Made by a program: the position numbers and the translations under genes. Shown here piece after piece: positions 8,701-15,713 of a DNA stretch of 26,165 nt. Below the pieces are notes generated by a model, which ran no database searches, was not told the DNA's origin, and saw nothing but the letters and a program-made list of their open reading frames with translations. Origin of the DNA: HGM13233 sp964478515 (GTDB lineage Bacteria > Bacillota > Clostridia > Oscillospirales > Ruminococcaceae); contig CAYZIL010000028.1 of NCBI GenBank assembly GCA_964478515.1, positions 1-26,165 of the forward strand, written 5' to 3'. Within the stretch, counting starts at the first letter, position 1. The number at the start of each line of letters is the position of its first letter.

Positions 8701-9611
8701 TTACCCTTATTAGTGCCGCCGTCCGCAAAACTGCGCGCGGCGCGAATAAAACTGCGCGCCGACTCCGGCAGAGCCCTGCCCTTGCGGCTGAGCATATACA
8801 ACTGCTGCTCGGCTACCATGCGCGGCTCTATACTGTGGACGAAGCCGAAATAGATATAATCATAAGCGGCAAAGCGGCTGACGACAGCCACGCCCTCACC
8901 GCGGCGCACCGCAAGTTTCAACTCTTCGTTGCTGTCGCAGAACTGTGTTTTTTTCAAATCCTGCATCTCCAGGCCCCGCGCGCGCAGGTATTGCTGCGCG
9001 GCCAGCCACTCGGCGCTGCCGCGCGGCAAGCTAAGCAGCGTGTGGGCGCGAAAAAAATCGCGGCTCAGGGTGCGTGTCGTCATTGCGGCAAAAGACTCTG
9101 TCGGCGGGGTAATTACCACCAGCGCGTCGCGCATCATGCCGTGGCAGGTCAATTTCGGGTTTTCACCGGGAACGGAAGTAAAGCCCAGCTGCGACTCGCC
9201 GCTGAGCACGCTGCGGGCCACATCTTCGTCCTTCATCGTCTTTACCGTGAAATCGTCGCTTGCCCGGGTGAGCCGAAAGCGGTTAATAAGTGCCGGCAGC
9301 AAATAGCCGGCAGCCGCCGCGTTGCTGGCAACGGTAATGTTTCCCGCCACCTCCGCCTGGGTCTCAAAAGCTGCTTTTGCCTCGTCGCGCAGCTGCAATA
9401 TCGGCCGCGCATAGCCGTAAAGCACGCGCCCGCGCTCCGAGACGCTCACTTCTTTTGTCGTGCGAATTATCAGCACGGCCGAAAGCTCCTTTTCCAGCGA
9501 GCTTACGTGGGCGCTGACGGTCGGTTGGGTCAGGTACAGCGCTTTTGCCGCCGCAGAAAAACTGCGCAGCTCCACAACTTTGACAAATGCCTCCAGCTGT
9601 TTTATATCCGT
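8697..9611 (-). CDS. LysR-family transcription regulator with non-canonical ACG start or 1-base frameshift
   Basis: An approximately 304-residue regulator. The winged-helix N-terminus DIKQLEAFVKVVELRSFSAA, KALYLTQPTVSAHVSSLEKEL is unmistakably LysR; the remainder is an effector-binding domain. The conserved N-terminus starts upstream of the first in-frame GTG (9575), yet no ATG, GTG or TTG occurs between the upstream in-frame stop and that region. ACG (9611) lies 8 bases after GGGTGAT, a good ribosome binding match. Alternatively, an ATG at 9621 in another frame (MSK...) would join the LysR frame if one A of AAGAACGG were deleted, so an indel in the genome or assembly is possible. The gene has its own promoter with a T-N11-A palindrome, overlaps yigZ-like by 4 bases and appears to head the unit running through dnaG and rpoD. 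The effector is unknown. Confidence 0.88.
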   Translation of the reverse strand, partial: TDIKQLEAFVKVVELRSFSAAAKALYLTQPTVSAHVSSLEKELSAVLIIRTTKEVSVSERGRVLYGYARPILQLRDEAKAAFETQAEVAGNITVASNAAAAGYLLPALINRFRLTRASDDFTVKTMKDEDVARSVLSGESQLGFTSVPGENPKLTCHGMMRDALVVITPPTESFAAMTTRTLSRDFFRAHTLLSLPRGSAEWLAAQQYLRARGLEMQDLKKTQFCDSNEELKLAVRRGEGVAVVSRFAAYDYIYFGFVHSIEPRMVAEQQLYMLSRKGRALPESARSFIRAARSFADGGTNKGK

Positions 9612-9681
9612 TCTTGCTCATCACCCTTCTTCCGTCCGGGCTTTTTGCGCTGCGGCGGCAGCGAACGACTTATTTTAATCT

Positions 9682-9710
9682 ATAATAACATTATTTCGCA
9701 TTTATAGCAA
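9682..9710 (-). promoter_or_regulatory. Sigma-A promoter of the LysR/yigZ/dnaG/rpoD unit
   Basis: On the minus strand TTGCTA (9710-9705), 17 bases, TATTAT (9687-9682). It is the only good promoter I see upstream of the LysR-to-rrf2 gene row, although internal promoters within coding regions cannot be excluded. Confidence 0.7.
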
Positions 9711-9719
9711 ATTTCTATA
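9703..9719. promoter_or_regulatory. LysR-type operator (T-N11-A palindrome) over the -35 box
   Basis: TATAG-N7-CTATA is a perfect interrupted palindrome and contains the T-N11-A core (9705 and 9717) characteristic of LysR-family binding sites. It covers the -35 hexamer of the LysR gene's own promoter, the expected position for negative autoregulation. Confidence 0.55.
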
Positions 9720-9775
9720 TGTTGAGCAATAATCACAATATCTGCCGCTATTTGCCTTAAGCACAGCGACATTTT

Positions 9776-10117
9776 GTGCGCTCGCGGAAAGGTAAAATAG
9801 TACTTGTGCTCTTTGCGCTGGTAAAATTTTTGCGCAAGGGCTACCATCACATTGCAAAGGGGCGTGTATACTGCTTGCACGAGTGCAGCGTCAGGTACGA
9901 GCTCTGCGAGTGCCGCGCGGAATCGCTGTGGGCGCCGCCACACATCGGCTTCGGCATTTTTGCCGTGTGCGAGCGCCGCGGCTACGTGCGGGTGGACGAT
10001 CTCAGCGACGAGCGTGAGTGTGTGGAACGACTGGTCTGCATGCTTAACGGCGCCGACGTCTGCTCGGTCCATCTGGCCGGTATCTGCGAGGATTTTCTCG
10101 CGTCCTCACAAAAATGA
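9776..10117 (+). CDS. DUF6514-like small protein, start uncertain
   Basis: The C-terminal half (YELCECRAE...GFGIFAVCERRGYVRVDDLSDERECVERLV, ending VHLAGICEDFLA) follows the pattern I know from DUF6514 proteins of Clostridia: a YGI-type strand, a 'DIS.DRE.VE.LV' helix and a terminal 'VHL.D..EDFL' helix. The function is unknown. The longest frame starts at a GTG (9776), which has no convincing ribosome binding site. In-frame alternatives are GTG 9806 (AAAGG 13 bases upstream) and TTG 9830; homologues suggest that the first 25-35 residues may not be translated. Seven cysteines are a high number for its size. It is a single-gene unit, divergent from the LysR gene (with which it shares the 9612-9775 region) and convergent with rlmH. 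It ends in its own terminator. Confidence 0.65.
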   Translation: MRSRKGKIVLVLFALVKFLRKGYHHIAKGRVYCLHECSVRYELCECRAESLWAPPHIGFGIFAVCERRGYVRVDDLSDERECVERLVCMLNGADVCSVHLAGICEDFLASSQK

Positions 10118-10149
10118 ACTGTTCTTCGCAACTTGGGTGTATTTGAGAG

Positions 10150-10183
10150 CGCCGCCGCGGCTGCTGCCGTCGGCGGCGTTTTC
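10150..10183 (+). terminator. Intrinsic terminator of the DUF6514-like gene
   Basis: CGCCGCCG (10150-10157) pairs with CGGCGGCG (10171-10178); CGG/CCG can extend the stem inside. TTTT plus CTC follows on the + strand. Confidence 0.8.
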
Positions 10184-10246
10184 TCGCTGTCTCGCCATAA
10201 AATATCACGCCGCGCACAGCTTTTGTCCGGCGGCGGGGTGCTTATA

Positions 10247-10726
10247 TTATTTGTGATACTTGCCGCCGGCAATAATGCTGCACGCGCGGTAAAGCTGTTC
10301 GAGCAACACCACTCGCGCAAGCGCGTGGGCAAACGTCAGCCGCGACAGCGACAAGCGCAGCGCCGCGCGCTTTTTTACCGAATCGTCAAGCCCGTGCGAG
10401 CTGCCAATGACAAACGCGAAGCGCGAGTCACCGCCATTTTGGTGACGCCGCAAAAACTCAGCCAGCTGGAGACTATCAAGCTGTTCGCCCTCGACACAAA
10501 GCGCCACTGTCACCGCCCTTTCGGGAACGGCGCGCTCAATGGCCGCCGCCTCTTTTTGCAGCGCGGCAGCGACTTCGGCGTCGCTTTCGCCGCCAAGAGC
10601 GCTGTCCGGCAGCTCGCAGACTCGCACCTGCGCGTAGGCCGACAGCCGTTTTTGGTATTCGGCGCAGCCGTCGCTGAGCCAGCCGCGCGGCTGACGCCCG
10701 ACAGCAATCACGTCAAAACGCACCAC
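10247..10726 (-). CDS. rlmH: 23S rRNA (pseudouridine-1915-N3)-methyltransferase RlmH
   Basis: A 159-residue SPOUT-class methyltransferase that methylates pseudouridine 1915 in helix 69 of 23S rRNA, using S-adenosylmethionine on the assembled 70S ribosome. The trefoil-knot signature is present: FAFVIGSSHGLDDSVKKRA, LSLSRLTFAHALARVVLLEQ and the C-terminus LYRACSIIAGGKYHK. The length matches the family exactly. The start is the first of two GTG codons (10726), 6 bases after GGAGGTG; that ribosome binding site overlaps the upstream gene's stop. It follows the WalJ/YycJ-like gene by 3 bases, a frequent Firmicutes neighbourhood. A weak GC stem (10208-10213/10230-10235) followed by TGATATTTTA may terminate it. 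Confidence 0.96.
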   Translation of the reverse strand: MVRFDVIAVGRQPRGWLSDGCAEYQKRLSAYAQVRVCELPDSALGGESDAEVAAALQKEAAAIERAVPERAVTVALCVEGEQLDSLQLAEFLRRHQNGGDSRFAFVIGSSHGLDDSVKKRAALRLSLSRLTFAHALARVVLLEQLYRACSIIAGGKYHK

Positions 10727-10729
10727 CGC

Positions 10730-11512
10730 TCACACCTCCCGAAAAGCGCACGCCGAACTGCGGGCTGCGGCCTGCACACAGCAGTCCTGCGCCGCGCCGA
10801 TGTTTTCCAGCGCGCTGAGCGCCGCCGTCACCGCGAGGTCGGGCGTGTTGTTTTCGGCGCTCAGGTGCATCAGCCAAAAATTGTGCGTGCCCGCGCGCGC
10901 CAACTGCTGCAACATATCGTCGCAATCGTCGTTGGAAAGGTGTCCGAAGTCGGAAAGAATGCGCTGTTTCAAATAGTAGGGGTAGCGGCCGACCCGGAGC
11001 ATGTTTTCGTCGTAATTCGACTCCAACGCAACTGTACCGCAACCGCGCAGCGCCGCCGCGACCTCCTCGTTAATATGGCCCAAGTCGGTAGCGACTGCGG
11101 CTTGTGCACCCTCGTCAAATTCGAACCGGTAGCCGCGGCAGTCGGCAGCGTCGTGCGGCGTGGCAAAGCCGCGCACCGCCGCGCCGCGCACCTCAACTGC
11201 GCCCGCCGCCTCGTACACCCGCGCCGACTTCGGCAGCGAACAGTGCGAAATAATGTACTCAAGCGTCGCCGCTGAGGCAAACACCGGCACATCGTAGTGG
11301 TTGAGGAAGACCGGCAGCCCGCCGATATGGTCGGAATGCTCGTGGGTAATAAATATTGCGTTGACGTCTGTTGCGGCAAGCCCCAGCTCGTACAGAGCCT
11401 TGAGTGTGCGCCGGCAGCTGCCGCCGATGTCGACGAGTATATTGGCGCCGCCGCCGCAAAGCAGCGTGCTGTTTCCCGAACTGCCGCTGTATAGTGTCGC
11501 TATTTTTGCCAT
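10730..11512 (-). CDS. Metallo-beta-lactamase-fold hydrolase, WalJ/YycJ type
   Basis: A 260-residue protein of the metallo-beta-lactamase fold. The N-terminus IATLYSGSSGNSTLL and the zinc motif ITHEHSDHIGGL (HxHxDH) match WalJ/YycJ. Further likely metal ligands are the His in FATPHDAAD, the Asp in VATDLGHIN and the His in LMHLSAENN. Related proteins have been linked to coordination of cell-wall synthesis with DNA replication and to 5'-3' exonuclease activity in Firmicutes; which applies here is not known. The ATG is preceded at 6 bases by AAGGGG. The gene lies after a terminator-like hairpin behind murA and before rlmH. No WalK/WalR genes are in the window, so it is detached from the usual wal operon. 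Confidence 0.92.
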   Translation of the reverse strand: MAKIATLYSGSSGNSTLLCGGGANILVDIGGSCRRTLKALYELGLAATDVNAIFITHEHSDHIGGLPVFLNHYDVPVFASAATLEYIISHCSLPKSARVYEAAGAVEVRGAAVRGFATPHDAADCRGYRFEFDEGAQAAVATDLGHINEEVAAALRGCGTVALESNYDENMLRVGRYPYYLKQRILSDFGHLSNDDCDDMLQQLARAGTHNFWLMHLSAENNTPDLAVTAALSALENIGAAQDCCVQAAARSSACAFREV

Positions 11513-11524
11513 TGCTGACCCCTT

Positions 11525-11554
11525 AAAAATCGCCGCTAAGCAAATAGCGGCGAT
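11525..11554 (-). terminator. Intrinsic terminator after murA
   Basis: A perfect 10-bp stem (ATCGCCGCTA, 11529-11538, with 11545-11554) with a 6-base loop and TTTTT on the minus strand. It lies between murA and the WalJ-like gene; its tail runs into the ribosome binding site of the latter, so the downstream pair depends on read-through or on a promoter inside murA. Confidence 0.8.
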
Positions 11555-11573
11555 CGTTATTTATTCGTCTTTC

Positions 11574-12827
11574 TCAATCCTCGCGGCGAATGTCGGCTCC
11601 CAGCGCCGTCAGCTTGCCGATAATGTTTTCGTAGCCACGCTCTATATGGTAGATATCCTCGACATAGGAAGTCCCCTCGGTCATCAGCGCCGCTATTACC
11701 AGCGCCGCGCCGGCACGCAAATCGCACGCGTGCAATGTGGCAGGTTGTAGTTTTTCGACGCCCTCAATAACAGCGACGTTGCCGTCTGTCTGGACATTGG
11801 CTCCCATATCGCGCAGCTCGTCAAGGTAGCGAAAGCGGCTTTCCCAGACGTTTTCGGTAATCAAAGACGTTCCCGCGGCAACGCTCATAAGCACACCGAA
11901 CTGCGGTTGCATGTCGGTAGGATACCCGGGATAGGGCAGCGTGCGCAGGTTGCTCGCGCGCATTTTTTCGCTGCGGCGCACGCGCACGGCGTCGTCAAAT
12001 TCTTCTATTTCGGCGCCGACCTCGCGCAGCTTTGAGCTGATGACTTCAAGGTGTCGGGGAATGACATTCCTCACGGTGATGTCTCCGGCCGTGGCCACTG
12101 CGGCGGCCATGTATGTGCCCGCTTCTATTTGGTCGGGAATAATGGAATATTCGGTGCCGTGAAAGCTCTCGACGCCGCGTATCTTTATTACATCGGTGCC
12201 GGCGCCGCGAACATCCGCTCCCATTGAGTTGAGGAAGTTCGCCACGTCGACAATATGCGGTTCTTTGGCGACGTTTTCCAGCACGGTGACGCCCTGCGCG
12301 CGCACCGACGCCAGCATGGCGTTAATTGTGGCTCCGACCGAGACCTTGTCAAAGAATATGTGCGCCGCCTCAAGCGAGTCGCCGCAGACGGTAACATTGC
12401 GGTACTCAACATTTACCTCGCACTTGAGCGCGGAAAACATTTTAATGTGCAGGTCTATGGGCCGCGGACCGAGATTGCAGCCGCCGGGCATCGCCACTGC
12501 GGCGCGGCCGAAGCGCGTCAGCAGCGCGCCGAGAAAATAGTAGGAGCCGCGCATATTGCCGGCGGCCTCGTGAGTAACGTCGGTCGAATTTACACTGGAC
12601 GTGTCTATTCGCAGCGTGTTGTGTCCAAGGTGCTCAACGCGCGCGCCGAGACTTTTCAGTATCTCAACGGCGACATTGATGTCCTGGATATTCGGCACGT
12701 TGTCGAGAACACAAACGCCGTTTGCTATAAGTGTTGCCGGCAGTATTGCTACCGCCGCATTTTTTGCACCGCTTACCGGCACGTCGCCGCGCAATGCGGC
12801 GCCGCCGTTTATAACATATCTCTCCAA
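11574..12827 (-). CDS. murA: UDP-N-acetylglucosamine 1-carboxyvinyltransferase MurA
   Basis: Catalyses the first committed step of peptidoglycan synthesis, transfer of enolpyruvate from PEP to UDP-GlcNAc, in the cytoplasm. The protein has 417 residues with the TTG start at 12827, the normal family size. Key features are GAKNAAVAILPATL near the N-terminus (substrate lysine), the loop MPGGCNLGPRPIDLH with the PEP/fosfomycin-target cysteine, and the later DQIEAGTYMAA and PGYPTDMQPQF motifs. The catalytic cysteine is retained, so fosfomycin sensitivity at the target is expected. The start is chosen because AGGAG lies 9 bases before TTG and the protein then begins ERYVINGG; a further TTG at 12848 lies upstream of that ribosome binding site. 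It follows the M23 peptidase gene by 33 bases. Confidence 0.97.
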   Translation of the reverse strand: MERYVINGGAALRGDVPVSGAKNAAVAILPATLIANGVCVLDNVPNIQDINVAVEILKSLGARVEHLGHNTLRIDTSSVNSTDVTHEAAGNMRGSYYFLGALLTRFGRAAVAMPGGCNLGPRPIDLHIKMFSALKCEVNVEYRNVTVCGDSLEAAHIFFDKVSVGATINAMLASVRAQGVTVLENVAKEPHIVDVANFLNSMGADVRGAGTDVIKIRGVESFHGTEYSIIPDQIEAGTYMAAAVATAGDITVRNVIPRHLEVISSKLREVGAEIEEFDDAVRVRRSEKMRASNLRTLPYPGYPTDMQPQFGVLMSVAAGTSLITENVWESRFRYLDELRDMGANVQTDGNVAVIEGVEKLQPATLHACDLRAGAALVIAALMTEGTSYVEDIYHIERGYENIIGKLTALGADIRRED

Positions 12828-12860
12828 AGACGTTGTGCTCCTACTCAAAATAATCGACGA

Positions 12861-14648
12861 TCAATAATAGATAGTGCCGTTTATCCACGGTTCCGGGTCA
12901 ACGCGGGTGCCGTTCAGCGAAACCTCAAAATGCAGATGGTAGCCGGTGGAACGGCCCGTCGTGCCGACAAGGCCTATCAACTGACCTCTTTCGACCACTT
13001 CGCCCTCGGAACAGAGTATCTGCGACATGTGGCCGTACTGAGTAGTCATGCCGTTGTTGTGGTTTATCTGCACAAAGTTGCCGTAGTCGCCATAATAGCA
13101 AGCCTGGGTGACAATGCCGTTGTCCGCAGCAAATATGTAGGTGCGGTTGGGACAAGTGAGGTCGACGCCGTAGTGGACGCCCTCGGTAAAGCCGCGGTAG
13201 ACGTACAAATACGCAAGTCCGGTTGTCGGCACAGGGTAATACAGCCGCCCGGTACCGATTGCCGTGGTGGCGCTGCCGCTGCTGGTGCGCACACCCACGA
13301 CCAGCTGCTGGTTGACAGCCTCTCGGGTAACGACTTCGCTTTCCACCGTGCGCGCTACCTCGCGCCCGTCTTCGTATTCAATTTCAATAGTAATTTGTTT
13401 TTCGCCGGTCTGGCCGCTGGTAAGCACTCTTATGTAGCCGACGTCGTAGCGCGAGTCGGCAACCACGACCGTAGAATAGGAGATAGTTTCCGTATACGAA
13501 TAGACCGTCAGCGTCTTTACCGCAAACAGGTTCTCGTTGCGCGCAACTACCAGCTCGGTGCCCTCTGAAAGCAGGTCGTCGACATTGACGCCTGGGTTAA
13601 ACGCCGAAAGCTCGGTCAGCGAAATGCCGTTCAGCTGCGCTATTTCCAGCGCAGTGTCGCCCTCTTTTACTTTGTATACCAAATCGCCGCTGTAGACGCC
13701 GGCGGCAAGAAGATTTTCAAAATAGCTGTATTCCGAAACGCTGGCGGTCGGGAAAATACCGTCGACCAGCTCCACATCGCGGGCAAATTTCACCGTCGCG
13801 TTGGAAAGCCCTGCCGCCGCTGTCTCGTATATCTGCAAAATGCTGTCTATTTCAGTGTGCAGCGTCTCGCCCTCGGTCGTTGCGCCGAGAAACACGCCGC
13901 CGACATACAGTCCGGTCGCCTCGACTATCTCGTTGCCGGACGCTCGCAGCAGCGCGTCGGCAAGCGCGTCTTGCGCGACAATCTCTTCGGGCTGTACTAT
14001 CGCGACGCTGTAAGTTGCACCTGAGTTCCAAATATCGTCGTCTACGGCTACCATCCGGTTCTCAATAATGCGCTCCGCACTGTTAAAATCGTTTTCGTTG
14101 TAGACGTAACCAATAGTCTGACCGTCCACGTCAATGCGCAGGCCGAACTCCAGATTCAAGATGTATACGCCGACTACTATCGTCAGCGCCAGGCATGCCG
14201 CCGGCAGCATTATGTTGGTAAAGCGGTCGACGACCGTCCGGTTGCGCTGCCACCCATCTCTATAATATTCGCGCATGATCTCTTTTTTGTCTTCGGGTTC
14301 GAAGTCGGCGACTTCTTTTTTCAGCGCGGAGACATTGGCGAAATAATGCAGCGCAGTTTTAAACGGGCCGGCAATGTCACGCGCCACGCTGCAAAGCGCT
14401 TTCCAAGCAGCGACAGCCGCAACGCTGACGCCGCGCCAAAGCAGCGAAAACAGCGCCTTGCAGCCGTGGACAATACGGCGGCGAAAACGGCGGTTGTTTC
14501 GCTCAAGCATACAGCCGACATAGTAAAATTGGTTGGCAATATATGTGCCCGCATATGACATCATCTGCCGCACACTCAAGCGCGTGCGGCGATGCTGATA
14601 TATTTTTGTGCTGGTGGCGGGCGAACCGCTTTGTCGTGTACTTATCAT
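12861..14648 (-). CDS. Membrane-anchored LysM-G5-M23 peptidoglycan endopeptidase
   Basis: A 595-residue cell-wall protein. An unusually long, arginine-rich N-terminal part (1-145) with a hydrophobic patch at 66-90 precedes a clear transmembrane segment (146-166). Outside come a region of unknown fold (170-320), a LysM peptidoglycan-binding domain (323-369, YKVKEGDTALEIAQLNGIS), a G5 domain (about 376-454) and an M23 metallopeptidase domain (490-590). The M23 zinc and catalytic residues are present: His492 and Asp496 (VHYGVDL), His540 (QYGHMS), and His571/His573 (HLHFEV). It is probably active and cuts peptide cross-links in the wall. The ATG 14648 follows GGGGGA at 10 bases; a GTG 24 bases upstream is less likely. 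A gene for MurA follows and the PBP lies two genes upstream, which suits co-control of wall growth. Confidence 0.92.
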   Translation of the reverse strand: MISTRQSGSPATSTKIYQHRRTRLSVRQMMSYAGTYIANQFYYVGCMLERNNRRFRRRIVHGCKALFSLLWRGVSVAAVAAWKALCSVARDIAGPFKTALHYFANVSALKKEVADFEPEDKKEIMREYYRDGWQRNRTVVDRFTNIMLPAACLALTIVVGVYILNLEFGLRIDVDGQTIGYVYNENDFNSAERIIENRMVAVDDDIWNSGATYSVAIVQPEEIVAQDALADALLRASGNEIVEATGLYVGGVFLGATTEGETLHTEIDSILQIYETAAAGLSNATVKFARDVELVDGIFPTASVSEYSYFENLLAAGVYSGDLVYKVKEGDTALEIAQLNGISLTELSAFNPGVNVDDLLSEGTELVVARNENLFAVKTLTVYSYTETISYSTVVVADSRYDVGYIRVLTSGQTGEKQITIEIEYEDGREVARTVESEVVTREAVNQQLVVGVRTSSGSATTAIGTGRLYYPVPTTGLAYLYVYRGFTEGVHYGVDLTCPNRTYIFAADNGIVTQACYYGDYGNFVQINHNNGMTTQYGHMSQILCSEGEVVERGQLIGLVGTTGRSTGYHLHFEVSLNGTRVDPEPWINGTIYY

Positions 14649-14752
14649 GACAGTTAAGTCCCCCTTGTGCAAAGAGTCGATAAAATAATACGCCTGTTTA
14701 CATTATATGTTTATGGCATTTCTGAATAGTTATTATACACAATCGGCACTGA

Positions 14753-15643
14753 TTAAGCAAATATATTGGCAATATCCGGCAGCTGCGGGTCAATGCCGCA
14801 GCGCTCCAGCAGCCCGCGCATATCTTTCGGCAACGGACTGCTTACCGTCACCGGCGGCGCTCCGAAGCAGACGCGCGCGCAGTGCAGCGCCGTGCGGCCG
14901 ATAAGTTCGCTCTCGCTGCCGTACAGCCAGTCGCTGACTATCGGCCAGCCGGCGTCAGCCATGTGCACACGTATTTGGTGGGTGCGGCCGCTGTGCAAGC
15001 GCACCGCCATCAGCGCCAGCTCTTTTGAGCGGCCGACACAGCGGTACTCCGTCAGCGCCGCCTTGCCCGCCGGCGAGACGCAGCGCTTAATTATTGAGCC
15101 CGGCTCAAGGTCAATGGCGCCGTCAAGAAAGCCGCTGTCGGGCGGCGAGCCGCGAACAACACACAGGTAATATTTTCCGCTCACCCGCGTCGCTGCAGCC
15201 GCGCGGCTTTTGGCAACCAGCAAACAGCCGGTGGTGTTGCGGTCCAGTCTGAAAAGAGGCCTGAAGGACAGCGGCTGATTGCGCCGCACACACAGCGCCG
15301 CAAAGGCGTTTGCCGCCGTGCCGCCGGGGTGGTTGAGCGTGGGGTGCACCGCCATTGCCGCCGGTTTGTCGAACACGAACCAGTCGCCGTCTTCGTACAG
15401 CAGCGGCAACGAGAGCGAGTCGTCCGGCGCGCAGGGGCATTCGCCGTCGTCAAAATCGGCGGTAATAACGTCGCCGGCGCACAGTATTGCGTCGGTGTAC
15501 AGTTGCTGCCCGGCGCGGGTAAAACCGCGTTCGCGAAATTTTGTCGCCCTTACCAGCGACGACGACATCCCGCAGCCGCGCCGCAAAAAACGCAGCAGCG
15601 TCGCGCCGTCGTACTCAGAGCTTACCGTGTAATTCTTTACCAT
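14753..15643 (-). CDS. RluA-family RNA pseudouridine synthase
   Basis: A 296-residue enzyme converting uridine to pseudouridine in rRNA or tRNA. An S4-like N-terminal segment (DGATLLRFLRRGCGMSSSLV, RATKFRERG) is followed by the catalytic domain. The motif FRLDRNTTGCLLVAKS carries the nucleophilic Asp134; the usual histidine before RLD is phenylalanine here. DKPAAMAVHPT and LHSGRTHQIRVHMA are further family signatures. Which uridine it modifies cannot be said. The ATG has no visible ribosome binding site and lies 14 bases downstream of a GC hairpin, which suggests poor initiation or coupling to the transcript structure. It sits between the PBP and the M23 peptidase gene. Confidence 0.93.
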   Translation of the reverse strand: MVKNYTVSSEYDGATLLRFLRRGCGMSSSLVRATKFRERGFTRAGQQLYTDAILCAGDVITADFDDGECPCAPDDSLSLPLLYEDGDWFVFDKPAAMAVHPTLNHPGGTAANAFAALCVRRNQPLSFRPLFRLDRNTTGCLLVAKSRAAAATRVSGKYYLCVVRGSPPDSGFLDGAIDLEPGSIIKRCVSPAGKAALTEYRCVGRSKELALMAVRLHSGRTHQIRVHMADAGWPIVSDWLYGSESELIGRTALHCARVCFGAPPVTVSSPLPKDMRGLLERCGIDPQLPDIANIFA

Positions 15644-15657
15644 AGTTTAATAACAGC

Positions 15658-15687
15658 GCCGCCGCTCAGAATGCTCAGAGCGGCGGC
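15658..15687 (-). terminator. GC hairpin between PBP and RluA-type genes, weak terminator or attenuator
   Basis: GCCGCCGCTC (15658-15667) pairs perfectly with GAGCGGCGGC (15678-15687). On the minus strand the tail is GCTGTTATT, too poor in U for a strong terminator, so partial read-through into the RluA-type gene is expected. Confidence 0.5.
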
Positions 15688-15713
15688 ATAATGATTTGTA
15701 TTTTACGGCAGTA

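Noticed and set aside
12255..13568. Long open frame (437 codons) opposite murA and the M23 peptidase gene
   Set aside because: Antisense shadow of two well-recognised genes in GC-rich DNA; no ribosome binding site or recognisable protein. The same applies to long + frames opposite dgt-like, rlmH/WalJ-like, htpG and DnaD/DnaI genes.
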